Positions 24,933-32,941 of a DNA stretch of 64,000 nt are shown here, piece by piece (position 1 is the first letter of the stretch; each line of letters starts with the position of its first letter). Origin of the DNA: an uncultured Eggerthella sp. (GTDB taxonomy: Bacteria; Actinomycetota; Coriobacteriia; Coriobacteriales; Eggerthellaceae); the NCBI GenBank assembly GCA_958431815.1, contig CAUASB010000001.1, positions 1-64,000 of the forward strand. The letters are read 5' to 3'. A program made the translations under genes and the position numbers. The notes beneath the pieces are model-generated. The model had not been told where the DNA came from, searched no databases, and saw nothing but the letters and a program-made list of their open reading frames with translations.

Positions 24933-25730
24933 TTAAACGATCTTCTTGCCAAACACCGCGGCAATCTCGCGCAGCTGGGCTACCAGTTCGGTGAACTGGG
25001 CAGGCGTAAGCTGCTGAGGACCGTCGGAAAGGGCTTCTGCGGGGTTCGGATGAACCTCGATCATGATGCTGTCACAACCAGCGGCGATGGCGGCGTATGC
25101 TAAAGAAGGCACCAGGTCGCGCACGCCAGCGGGGTGCGAAACGTCAACGCAGATGGGGAACACCGACTGCTTATGGATTACCGGCACTGCGGAAATATCC
25201 AAGGTAAAGCGGGTTGCCGTTTCGAACGTGCGCAGACCGCGCTCGCACAAAACGATGTTGTCGTTGCCGCCCATGGTGAGGTATTCCGTAGCGGAAAGCC
25301 ATTCGGAAATGCTGCCGGCAAGACCACGCTTCAGCAGCACCATCTTGTGGGACTGCGCGGTAACCTGGCCAACATTCTTCAACAGGCTGAAGTTCTGCAT
25401 GTTACGAGCGCCGATCTGAAGACCATCAACGTAGGAATGGACCATTTCGCAGTGAGCAGAGTCCATAACCTCGGTGAGGGTTTTCAGGCCGTACTTTTCC
25501 GCACCAGCCTTCATGATCTTCAGGCCTTCTTCGCCCAAGCCCTGGAACGAATGGGGGTTCGTGCGGGGCTTGAACGCGCCGCCGCGAATCCAGGTAAGGC
25601 CAAGGCCGGCAATGCACTCAGCAACTTCGTTGAACTGCTCTTCAGATTCGACCGAGCACGGACCAGCGTAAATGGTAATTTCGTTGGTGCGCGTGCCGTA
25701 ATTGGGGAGTGAGGAGAGTGGTTTAATCAC
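24933..25730 (-). CDS. aroF: 3-deoxy-7-phosphoheptulonate (DAHP) synthase
   Basis: A 265-residue type I-beta (KDO8P-synthase-like) DAHP synthase, condensing PEP and erythrose-4-phosphate in the first step of aromatic biosynthesis. Typical blocks are EITIYAGPCSVESEEQF, IRGGAFKPRTNPHSFQGLG, NDNIVLCERGLRTFE, PICVDVSHPAGVRDLV and EVHPNPAEALSDGPQQL. It lacks the regulatory ACT-like or chorismate mutase domain that such enzymes often carry, but its start overlaps a separate chorismate mutase gene by 8 bp. A complex of the two, with feedback through the mutase, is a reasonable inference. Confidence 0.94.
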   Translation of the reverse strand: MIKPLSSLPNYGTRTNEITIYAGPCSVESEEQFNEVAECIAGLGLTWIRGGAFKPRTNPHSFQGLGEEGLKIMKAGAEKYGLKTLTEVMDSAHCEMVHSYVDGLQIGARNMQNFSLLKNVGQVTAQSHKMVLLKRGLAGSISEWLSATEYLTMGGNDNIVLCERGLRTFETATRFTLDISAVPVIHKQSVFPICVDVSHPAGVRDLVPSLAYAAIAAGCDSIMIEVHPNPAEALSDGPQQLTPAQFTELVAQLREIAAVFGKKIV

Positions 25731-26007
25731 GGGAGGGTACCTCTTTCATAACCTTAAGGATTCCACGATAGATCTCGGTAAGGTTTTCGTTATAGAGAGG
25801 GCCCTCGTTATACGTTGCAAGGCGCGCAAAGATCTCTTCCTCACGCTTCGGGTCGTACAAACCCATGTGGGCATCGGGCTTCAATGCTCGGATGTCCAGG
25901 GAATGGCCAGCGCGCTCGTTCAGAAGAGCGACCAGCTTCTGATCGATAGCGTCGATCTCGGCACGATGCTTTTCGATTTCCTCGAATGCTTCGTTCTTTT
26001 CCGGCAT
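25723..26007 (-). CDS. Chorismate mutase, AroQ type
   Basis: A 94-residue AroQ-fold chorismate mutase, converting chorismate to prephenate for phenylalanine and tyrosine. The first helix IEKHRAEIDAIDQKLVALLN has the active-site Arg, and DPKREEEIFARL and IYRGILKVMKEVP follow. SD AAAGGAG precedes the ATG. It overlaps the DAHP synthase by 8 bp and so is translationally linked; in Bacillus-type enzymes the two functions are one polypeptide. Confidence 0.9.
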   Translation of the reverse strand: MPEKNEAFEEIEKHRAEIDAIDQKLVALLNERAGHSLDIRALKPDAHMGLYDPKREEEIFARLATYNEGPLYNENLTEIYRGILKVMKEVPSRD

Positions 26008-26305
26008 CTCATACTCCTTTCACAAAAGATAGGAAACCGCACCCCACGGCGCGGTGTTTACCTATGATAACAAAGCTCGAGCACCGTTATGCCGCAGTGA
26101 CCCGTGTTTTGGCGAATAACCAGCTAAAACACCGTTCCCCGCCGCAGGACGCCGCCCATGCGGCATGCCGAAACAAGAAGAATGGAAGCAACGCTAAACG
26201 GAGTGGTGAAAATACGCAGGGGAAACAAAACGAAAGTCGGCTAACAGCGCCCGGCCCGTAGGCTCGAAGCGACCCTCTTTTTATTAGCCGCGCAATTCCT
26301 CAGAC
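26008..26305. other. Gene-free stretch upstream of chorismate mutase
   Basis: About 300 bases with no supported gene. TATCAT (26069-26064, minus) could be a -10 element for the chorismate mutase operon, but its -35 region is poor. Nothing else is recognised. Confidence 0.35.
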
Positions 26306-26328
26306 AAAAAAACGGCCCCGAAGGGCCG
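26306..26328 (-). terminator. Terminator of the uppP unit
   Basis: On the minus strand CGGCCC/GGGCCG with loop TTCG is followed by seven T residues, 12 nt after the stop of the small membrane protein gene. Confidence 0.92.
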
Positions 26329-26340
26329 CTGAAATGAGCG

Positions 26341-26583
26341 TTATTTTCGAGCTGGATCATTAATGGCCGCTATGACAAGCAAGGCAACCGAAACCATGAT
26401 GCCGAATTGGCCGAAGAACATATCGCCCTGCCCCACCACATAGGATGCCAGGGCAACTAGGATGATAACCAGCGCAGCATAGTTGCAGTACCGGGAAATG
26501 CACTTGTTGGAACGTTCCCGCAGCTGCTGCTTTTCCTCTTCGGAAAGCGCTTTGCGCTTGGTATGTTTCTCACCGTTGTTCAT
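26341..26583 (-). CDS. Small two-helix membrane protein
   Basis: 80 residues: a charged N-terminal half (GEKHTKRKALSEEEKQQLRE) and two hydrophobic helices, NYAALVIILVALASYVVG and FGIMVSVALLVIAAI. I do not recognise a family. It lies 24 nt after uppP and before a shared terminator, so it is probably the last gene of that operon. No SD is visible; TATGCT sits 6 nt before the ATG. Confidence 0.65.
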   Translation of the reverse strand: MNNGEKHTKRKALSEEEKQQLRERSNKCISRYCNYAALVIILVALASYVVGQGDMFFGQFGIMVSVALLVIAAINDPARK

Positions 26584-26607
26584 GCGCTTAGCATACCATC
26601 AAGCGGC

Positions 26608-27552
26608 TTAGAAAACGCCCAGGGTCTTCGCACCGAAGTAACCAAGCACAACAAGGCCAACGAAAATGCGGTATACGCCGAACACCGTGAAGTCGTTCTG
26701 TTTGATGTAACCCATAAGGAAACGGATAGCAATCATGCCCATAGCGAAGGCGGAAACGATGCCAACCACCAGTACCACGATTTCCACCTGTGTCATGGCA
26801 ATGCCGGCCAGGAAAAACTTGATGGCCTTCACCATGCCCCAACCGAACATAACGGGGATAGCCAGGAAGAAGGTGAACTCTGCCGCAGCAGTACGCGAGC
26901 ACCCGCACAGCATGCCGCCGATGATGGTGGCGCCAGAACGGCTGGTGCCAGGGATGATGGCCAAAACTTCGAAGAAGCCAATCTTGATGGCGGTTTTCCA
27001 GTCCATTTCGTAAGGATCGGTAATGTCGAACAGTGCCTTTTCAACCGCTTCAGGGCTCGTGGCGTCTATTCGGCGGGCATGCTTGCCGCGTGGCTGCTCG
27101 GCAGACTCGATTACCGCGCGAGCGCGTTTGCGGTTGTGCGCTTCAAGCACAATGAAGATGATGCCGTACAAGATAAGCATGGCAGCCACGGTGTACGCAT
27201 TGTAGAAGTGGTCGTGTACCCAATCGTCCAAAGCAAGGCCCAGAACCGCAGCAGGAACGCTGCCGATGATAACCATGCCCCACATATGCCACGTCTTGCG
27301 ACGCTCGGTTTCGTCTTTTGTGCGCGAAACCGGATTCAACTTATGCCAGAAGGTAACCACAACCGCCATGATGGAACCAATCTGGATAACCACCAAGAAC
27401 AGCTCCAGGAACTTATCGCTTACGTTGAGCTTCACGAATTCATCGACCAGGATCATATGACCAGTCGAAGAAATGGGGAGCCATTCGGTGATGCCCTCGG
27501 TAATACCGAGCAGCAACGCCTTCAAGGCTTCAATAAGGATGTCGGGCGACAT
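26608..27552 (-). CDS. uppP: Undecaprenyl-diphosphatase
   Basis: A 314-residue integral membrane phosphatase (BacA/UppP) that regenerates undecaprenyl phosphate, the carrier for peptidoglycan and polysaccharide precursors; family members give bacitracin resistance when abundant. The two signature motifs are present, GITEWLPISSTGHM and PGTSRSGATIIGGML, with about eight hydrophobic helices. A charged insert near residues 130-165 (NRKRARAVIESAEQPRGKHA) is longer than usual. Confidence 0.95.
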   Translation of the reverse strand: MSPDILIEALKALLLGITEGITEWLPISSTGHMILVDEFVKLNVSDKFLELFLVVIQIGSIMAVVVTFWHKLNPVSRTKDETERRKTWHMWGMVIIGSVPAAVLGLALDDWVHDHFYNAYTVAAMLILYGIIFIVLEAHNRKRARAVIESAEQPRGKHARRIDATSPEAVEKALFDITDPYEMDWKTAIKIGFFEVLAIIPGTSRSGATIIGGMLCGCSRTAAAEFTFFLAIPVMFGWGMVKAIKFFLAGIAMTQVEIVVLVVGIVSAFAMGMIAIRFLMGYIKQNDFTVFGVYRIFVGLVVLGYFGAKTLGVF

Positions 27553-27763
27553 GCGCTTCCCTTCTATTCAGTACCTACAGTGCCAGAAAGCCCAGCACTT
27601 GATTCGAACAGCAAACTACCCACACAACGGTGGGTAGATAAATCAATCGTACGTGAACGAACACGCTCACGGGGGTTTTTCATAAAAGACCCACCTACCA
27701 CCCCATTTACCTGGGGTTTTGTAAAAACAGGGTAAAACGACCCAATTTTTTCGAAAAAAGGGG

Positions 27764-27792
27764 TTGACGGAGTGGGTGTCTATCCGTAATAT
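27764..27792 (+). promoter_or_regulatory. Promoter of the tRNA-Gln/tRNA-Glu unit
   Basis: TTGACG, a 17-nt spacer and TAATAT end 68 nt before tRNA-Gln. Five of six bases match the -35 and four to five the -10 consensus. The rest of the 27553-27859 gap holds a CTACCCAC/GTGGGTAG hairpin (27614-27635) and an ACCCC/GGGGT hairpin with four T residues near 27700, both unassigned. Confidence 0.75.
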
Positions 27793-27859
27793 ACTGATTT
27801 GCGCCTTGGCAAAGGGTAACACCACCGAGGAAGCGAAGCGAAAGCATCGCACAACTCAT

Positions 27860-27933
27860 TGGGGTGTCGTCTAATGGTAGGACAGCGGTTTCTGGTACCG
27901 TATGTGAGGGTTCGACTCCTTCCACCCCAGCCA
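27860..27933 (+). tRNA. tRNA-Gln (anticodon CTG)
   Basis: The acceptor TGGGGTG pairs with CACCCCA, the D stem is GTC/GAC, the anticodon loop TTCTGGT gives CTG, and the T arm has GTTCGACT. The U1 start and G73 discriminator are typical of glutamine tRNAs. CCA is encoded. Cotranscribed with the next tRNA. Confidence 0.95.
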
Positions 27934-27945
27934 ATATGCGCTTAT

Positions 27946-28022
27946 GGCCTCGTCGTCTAGCGGTTTAGGACGCCGCCCTCTCAAGGCGGAGATCGTCGGT
28001 TCGAATCCGATCGAGGCTACCA
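27946..28022 (+). tRNA. tRNA-Glu (anticodon CTC)
   Basis: The acceptor GGCCTCG pairs with CGAGGCT (first pair G-T), the D stem is GTC/GAC, and the anticodon arm CCGCC-CTCTCAA-GGCGG reads CTC. The T loop is TTCGAAT and CCA is encoded. It starts 12 nt after tRNA-Gln. Confidence 0.94.
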
Positions 28023-28029
28023 ACTTTTC

Positions 28030-28063
28030 AAGAGGCTGCTCGAAAGAGCAGCCTCTTTTGTTG
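28030..28063 (+). terminator. Terminator of the tRNA unit
   Basis: AAGAGGCTGCTC/GAGCAGCCTCTT with loop GAAA, followed by TTGTTGTT. Confidence 0.88.
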
Positions 28064-28188
28064 TTCCCTCATTCCCTGCCTTCGAGTTTTCAAGAGCGCA
28101 AAGGCATTGCCGTTTCGCCATACATCTTATGTCCTTTCGCCATCTTTCTCCGCCCTCGGCCATTTCTCTTCTTTTCTTCTTTATAACT

Positions 28189-28324
28189 GGCAAGAATCGT
28201 TCGAAACGTATTCCCCAGGCTTCTTTTTCATTGAAAAGAAGCCTTTCATGGCAAGTTTTCCGCCTTACGTATTCCGGATTGACTGTTTTCCACGAAAAAG
28301 CATACGTACAGCGGAAAACTTGCC
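28189..28324. repeat. Cluster of three GGCAAG-N11-ACGTAT motifs with internal hairpin
   Basis: Motif copies lie at 28189-28211 (+), 28250-28272 (+) and 28302-28324 (-). All have exactly 11 bases between GGCAAG and ACGTAT, and in the last two the spacer begins TTTTC. Between copies one and two (38 nt) is the hairpin AGGCTTCTTTT/AAAAGAAGCCT; between copies two and three are 29 nt. It lies between the tRNA terminator and the 3' end of the flippase gene. The related cluster is at 48201-48376. Confidence 0.9.
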
Positions 28325-28427
28325 ATTTTTCAAGCGGGCGTGTGCCGTATCGCCACGCACTCAGAGGAGCAGCGAAACACTTCTTACCAGAAGCGATTAC
28401 TGGGAGCAGCTCCTAAGGCTCTTAACA

Positions 28428-28472
28428 GTGGAAGGGGCTCGCAGTCCATTACGGACCGCGAGCCCCTTCCAC
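28428..28472. terminator. Long hairpin at the 3' end of the flippase gene
   Basis: GTGGAAGGGGCTCGC pairs over 15 bp with GCGAGCCCCTTCCAC around an inner GTCC/GGAC stem. T-tracts are short on both strands, so termination is likely but not certain. It starts 20 nt after the flippase stop on the minus strand. Confidence 0.65.
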
Positions 28473-28492
28473 ATTATTGACGGCGATGTGCG

Positions 28493-30316
28493 CTACCGTT
28501 TGCCTTGCTGATTGCGATCGTCGTCTCGATATATTTGGGCTACATAATCTTGCACAGGCTCTTCTTCCGGCACGCGCGCCGAAGGGTTGTGAGCCACATG
28601 ATCGTACGATGTCTGCGACCTTTGTGCGCTGTGCGCAGGATCATGCGGTACTGGGGGCCTTTGTGCGCCATACGCAGGATCGTACGGCGCTGAAGCCCCA
28701 TGCGCGCCATGGGCAGGAGCAGCAGCCCTTCGATGCGCTCCGCCCTGCCCGGCGGTACGCTGGGCCTCACGTGCCGCTGCAGCGCTTTCCGCTTCCGCAA
28801 CCGCCACGGCTCGTTCGGGATGATGCATCAAGTCGATGCAGATGCTGATGTACTCCCACACCAGCAGCACCAGCAGGATGGTCATGACGATAAGGTAGCC
28901 GATAACCGCACCGGGCAAGCCCGTGAAGTCGATGAGCAGAATGGGCACAAACAGCGAAAAGCCAAAGGTGATGACGTAGAGCTTCATGACCGACTTCTGG
29001 CGACGTAGCACGGTAATCACCTGGTATAAGAAGTCGATAATGGCAGTAACGCCACCGGCGGCAATCATGATGTAGCTCAAGCCTCGGAACTGCTCGAAAT
29101 CGACGCCATACATGAAACTCATGATGGGGATACCGATCCAGCCCATGAAGAAGATGACCACCAACGTCAGGGCAATGACCAGCGCAACGATGGCCAGGAT
29201 AACCAGATGGAATCGGTTGCGCTTTTCGGCATCGGCCCACATCTGGGCCATGCGCACCAGCAGCGGCTTGTACACAAAGCCAACCGTAAGCAGAATAGCC
29301 TGCGCCGGGAAGTACAGTGCGTTGAAATACAGCTGATTGTCGTAGCTCAGCGATGTTTCCATAACGAACTTCGGCATGTTGTCAATCAAGGCGTACATGA
29401 ACAGGGCGATAAACGCCGGGGCACATTGTTTGAACAGCGCAACGATGCTCTCGAAATTCTGCTTGCGCGATTTCGGCGTTTCAAGCAGAGCCAAGGGGAA
29501 GGTAAGCACCACAAACGTTGCGATTGCGGCCACCGCCATGGCAATGCTGGCCATGCCCAAATCGCGGGTTATCAGCAAGAACAGCGAGAACACCACGAAC
29601 ACGACCACCGAGCGGAACGCCTGGGAAATACCCGCAAGATACAGCTTGTCTTTCTGCTGCAGGCGTCCTTCGTACACGTCGGCCAAGCCATCAACCATTT
29701 TGTACACGCATACGCCCATACAAATGGTGAGCATCTGCTCGCTGTAACCACGGATGCCGCAGTACACGTACGCCACCACTATCATGACGATGCACGTGAT
29801 AACGCGGCTTATCTGGTAATCGGTAAACGAATGCGCCTCATCGATATCGGAAACCTGGTAGGTGCGCATGCCGAAATTGCCGATGATCATCAGCAACGTG
29901 CCGATGATGAACGCCATGGAGAACATGCCCGCCTGCTCCACGCCGCACAACTGCGTAACCACGATGGTGAGGATAGGAAACACCATGCCCCAAGCACCGG
30001 TGCCAATAGTGTTGCAGATGTAGTCACGCGTGGTTTTGTGAGAGGCGAACTCCTCTTCTTGGTCGAACGAACCTTCCGACACCACGCCCAGAAGACGATT
30101 GCACCAATCATTGATGGCTTTTTTCACCGGATTCTGCTTGCGTGGCTTGTCCGGCCTGCGCGGAGGCTTGCGCCTTCCCTGCCTTTCGGCCCGTGTGGCG
30201 CGAAACCCGTCGGCAAACGATACGGTAGAGCCCTTTTCATTTGCCTTGCGCGCGGCAGCGCGGGCACGCTGCGCAAACGAGTTGTTCTGGGTGTTGTTCT
30301 GGTGCCTACCTTGCAT
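28493..30316 (-). CDS. Polysaccharide flippase-like multi-pass membrane protein
   Basis: A 607-residue protein with about 12 hydrophobic helices between residues 100 and 490, resembling the oligosaccharide/polysaccharide exporters of the MOP superfamily (Wzx/RfbX type), which flip lipid-linked sugars. The N-terminal 90 residues are strongly basic and cytoplasmic (RQGRRKPPRRPDKPRKQNP). The C-terminal tail of about 110 residues is soluble, Ala/His/Pro-rich and built of degenerate copies of PYDPAYGAQR. No glycosyltransferase lies beside it; uppP, its likely carrier supplier, is 1 kb away across the tRNAs. Exact cargo is unknown. Confidence 0.75.
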   Translation of the reverse strand: MQGRHQNNTQNNSFAQRARAAARKANEKGSTVSFADGFRATRAERQGRRKPPRRPDKPRKQNPVKKAINDWCNRLLGVVSEGSFDQEEEFASHKTTRDYICNTIGTGAWGMVFPILTIVVTQLCGVEQAGMFSMAFIIGTLLMIIGNFGMRTYQVSDIDEAHSFTDYQISRVITCIVMIVVAYVYCGIRGYSEQMLTICMGVCVYKMVDGLADVYEGRLQQKDKLYLAGISQAFRSVVVFVVFSLFLLITRDLGMASIAMAVAAIATFVVLTFPLALLETPKSRKQNFESIVALFKQCAPAFIALFMYALIDNMPKFVMETSLSYDNQLYFNALYFPAQAILLTVGFVYKPLLVRMAQMWADAEKRNRFHLVILAIVALVIALTLVVIFFMGWIGIPIMSFMYGVDFEQFRGLSYIMIAAGGVTAIIDFLYQVITVLRRQKSVMKLYVITFGFSLFVPILLIDFTGLPGAVIGYLIVMTILLVLLVWEYISICIDLMHHPERAVAVAEAESAAAAREAQRTAGQGGAHRRAAAPAHGAHGASAPYDPAYGAQRPPVPHDPAHSAQRSQTSYDHVAHNPSARVPEEEPVQDYVAQIYRDDDRNQQGKR

Positions 30317-30368
30317 CCCGTGCAGCTGGCCTTTCTATGATAAGCGCCCCAAAAGCGCAGATAAACAT

Positions 30369-30395
30369 AAGGCGCAGGGATTAAACCTGCGCCTT
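30369..30395 (-). terminator. Hairpin after the nickel/peptide transporter operon
   Basis: AAGGCGCAGG/CCTGCGCCTT, 10 bp, loop of seven bases, lying 89 nt past the last ABC gene. On the minus strand it is followed by ATGTTTATC, a weak T-tract. Confidence 0.5.
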
Positions 30396-30483
30396 GACGA
30401 TTATAAGGCCCTTGCTGCGGTATTACCCCTTGTTACCGAAAGGTATCAAGAAACACGCACGCGGAATGCACGCGATAATCAAA

Positions 30484-31101
30484 TTATCGCTTTGCCTGCG
30501 CCGTTAAATCCACAACCCTGGTGGCAATATGGGAAACAAGGGCCGAAGAATGCGACGTCATAACCAGCCCTACCTCATGTTCTTCGCAGTACGAAAGCAG
30601 CACTTCCCAAATCTGCACCTGGGTAATGGCATCGAGCATGGTGGAAATCTCGTCGGCAATCAGGAACTTCGGCGCAGATTGCAATGCTCGCGCAATGCAG
30701 CAGCGTTGCATTTCTCCGCCCGAAAGCTCACGCGGGTAGCGCGAGAGCCACTCGGGGCGAACCCCAAGTACGGAAAGCGCGTCTTCATCGATAGGACCCG
30801 CTTCCAGCAACGAAGCGCGAATACGCAGGCGAGGGTCGAGCGCCTGTTCGGGATGCTGCCATATCATCTGAACCGGGCACGTGCCCTTACGGGGCAAAGG
30901 CTCCCCGTCAACCAGCACCATCCCCGAACGAGGCTGCAGGTAACCGGCAAGAACACGGCACAAGGTTGTTTTGCCGAAGCCCGAGGGGGCAGAAAGGCAT
31001 ACCCGCTCGCCGCTTTCAACCTGCAAGCTTACTTTGTCCAAGACCGAACGTGTGCCTGGTTTGTAGGCATACGTTACTTCTTCGGCTTTCAGCACGCTCA
31101 C
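30484..31101 (-). CDS. Nickel/peptide ABC transporter, second ATP-binding protein
   Basis: A 205-residue ABC ATPase of the DppF/NikE branch. Walker A is SAPSGFGKTTLCRV (GFGKTT), the signature is LSGGEMQRCCIARAL, and Walker B is FLIADEISTM. It is shorter than typical family members, lacking the C-terminal oligopeptide extension. Its ATG overlaps the preceding ATPase gene by four bases. It works as the heterodimer partner of the 31098-32069 ATPase. Confidence 0.88.
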   Translation of the reverse strand: MSVLKAEEVTYAYKPGTRSVLDKVSLQVESGERVCLSAPSGFGKTTLCRVLAGYLQPRSGMVLVDGEPLPRKGTCPVQMIWQHPEQALDPRLRIRASLLEAGPIDEDALSVLGVRPEWLSRYPRELSGGEMQRCCIARALQSAPKFLIADEISTMLDAITQVQIWEVLLSYCEEHEVGLVMTSHSSALVSHIATRVVDLTAQAKR

Positions 31102-32069
31102 TTCGCATCACCCTCTACCGCAAAATCATGCTCGGGCAGCGCATGCCACAAGCTGCGTGAAAACGGATGCTCCAGAAGCGACGGATCGGCGAAATTCGCC
31201 ACCGCCGTTTCCTCTACCACCGAGCCGTCCTTGAACACGGCAACACGGTCGGCAACGCGCAGCGCCAACTCGATATCGTGCGTGATAAGCAGCACACCGC
31301 CACCCGCATCGGCAAAGGACCGGAAATCGTCCATGGCACGCACGGCAAGGTCCAAGTCGAGACCGGGCGTGGGCTCATCGGCAATGATGAGCGCCGGGTT
31401 GGCAATAAGCGCCGTTGCCAACAGCACGCGACGCGCCATGCCGCCCGAAAGCTCAAAAGGGTACAGCCGATCAACTTCAACGGGAAGCCCATACCGTTCG
31501 TAGAGCTTATGACGCTCGCCTTCCGCGCCCCCGATTTGAGCGCCAATGCGCATAACGGGGTTCAGAGAAGAAACACTTTGGGGCACAAAGGCGATCTTCT
31601 TACCACGCAGGCGCGCCAGACCTTCGGCATCCTGCTGTTCACCATCGAAATAGATGGTACCTTCCACCTGGGAATTTGGTGCGTACAGACCCATTATGGC
31701 ATCGGCAAGCAGCGTTTTGCCCGAACCGGATGCCCCCACGATGGCCATGATTTCGCCCGCATGCACCGAAAGGCTCAAGTCGTCGATAACCTTCACGTCG
31801 GTTTTCTGCGCCGACCAGAAACTGGTCCGGTAGTCGTACAGGGAAAATCCAATGGAAAGATGCTCTACCTGCAGAAGATGATGCCCACCACCGTGGTGAC
31901 TGGTGGCGGCGTGATGATGGTGGTGATGGAATTCTGCATCGCGATGGGCTGCTTCGCGGGCAGTCGGCACCTCACCTTTGCCGTCTGGCGCCAAGCCAGC
32001 AGGCAAAGGGGCGCCTTCCCGCGCATCAACAAGGTGCTCGGTGCTATTCGCGTTCAATTTCATTGCCAT
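31098..32069 (-). CDS. Nickel/peptide ABC transporter ATPase with His-rich N-terminus
   Basis: A 323-residue ABC ATPase of the DppD/NikD branch. Walker A is VGASGSGKTLLAD, the signature is ELSGGMARRVLLA, Walker B is ALIIADEPTPGLD, and the switch His is in LITHDIELA. Before the ATPase domain comes an unusual run of histidines (HHHHHH at about residues 48-53, then SHH and GGGHH), about ten within 20 residues, a likely nickel, zinc or cobalt binding stretch. The ATG at 32069 has SD AGGAG and starts 2 nt after the permease stop. The histidines support metal rather than peptide import. Confidence 0.87.
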   Translation of the reverse strand: MAMKLNANSTEHLVDAREGAPLPAGLAPDGKGEVPTAREAAHRDAEFHHHHHHAATSHHGGGHHLLQVEHLSIGFSLYDYRTSFWSAQKTDVKVIDDLSLSVHAGEIMAIVGASGSGKTLLADAIMGLYAPNSQVEGTIYFDGEQQDAEGLARLRGKKIAFVPQSVSSLNPVMRIGAQIGGAEGERHKLYERYGLPVEVDRLYPFELSGGMARRVLLATALIANPALIIADEPTPGLDLDLAVRAMDDFRSFADAGGGVLLITHDIELALRVADRVAVFKDGSVVEETAVANFADPSLLEHPFSRSLWHALPEHDFAVEGDAK

Positions 32070-32071
32070 AG

Positions 32072-32941
32072 CTACTCCTGAGCTCGTGCCGGATCGAGCA
32101 GCGTTCGGATTCCCTGCCCTACCGCATCGAACAGCATAACCACTGCCAAAAGCGCCAAACCGGGGAACAACGCAAGCCACCACATGCCCATGGAAAGATA
32201 GTTCATCGATTCGCTGAGGATAACGCCGATGGCGGGTTGCTCGGGCGGCAAGCCGAAGCCCAGAAACGTTACCGCCGCCTCATGCAGGATGGCATGGGGG
32301 AACAGCAGAATGAGTCCCACGATGAACTGCGGCAACACAGCAGGAATCATATGGTGAACGGCAATGTAGAAGGGGCTGCGCCCAAGCTTGCGGGCTACGG
32401 CAACATACGAGCTCTGCTTCACTTGCAGAACCTCGGCGCGCACCACACGACACAAACTGGGCCAATGTGTTACCGCCACACCCACGGCAACGCCCCAAAA
32501 GCCTTTGCCCAAAGCATACGAGATAAGGATAAGCAGCACGATATGGGGAATGCCCATCATCAGGTCGATAAGCCAGGTAATGCATGCATCCACCTTCTTA
32601 CCGCCAAGAGCGGCTGCCGTCCCCAGCACCAGCGCAATAACGCTGGAAACGCCCGCTGCCAAAAGGCCGATGCCAATACTCGTGGAAAGGCCCGAAATGG
32701 TACGCACCAGCATGTCGCGCCCCAAGTTGTCGGTGCCGAACAGGTGCTGAAGGCTGGGAGCCTGGTTTTTCAAAGTCAAGTCGGACTGCATGGCGCAAGG
32801 GGCAAGCACAGCGCCCACAACAGCGACGAGCACCACCAAAGACGCCGCGACAATGCACGCAACGAGGGTTTTCTTTCGGTTGGGAGCTTTCGCCTTGGTG
32901 GGCACATGAAACTGGGTAAGCGCCTTAGCCTCTGCACTCAC
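32072..32941 (-). CDS. Nickel/peptide ABC transporter permease (DppC/NikC type)
   Basis: A 289-residue inner-membrane permease with an N-terminal helix (TLVACIVAASLVVLVAVVGA), a periplasmic segment containing HLFGTDNLGRDMLVRTISG, and a C-terminal multi-helix domain. The FGTDxLGRD motif is diagnostic for the DppC/NikC branch. It overlaps the preceding permease by ATGA. With its partner it forms the transmembrane channel. Confidence 0.92.
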   Translation of the reverse strand: MSAEAKALTQFHVPTKAKAPNRKKTLVACIVAASLVVLVAVVGAVLAPCAMQSDLTLKNQAPSLQHLFGTDNLGRDMLVRTISGLSTSIGIGLLAAGVSSVIALVLGTAAALGGKKVDACITWLIDLMMGIPHIVLLILISYALGKGFWGVAVGVAVTHWPSLCRVVRAEVLQVKQSSYVAVARKLGRSPFYIAVHHMIPAVLPQFIVGLILLFPHAILHEAAVTFLGFGLPPEQPAIGVILSESMNYLSMGMWWLALFPGLALLAVVMLFDAVGQGIRTLLDPARAQE

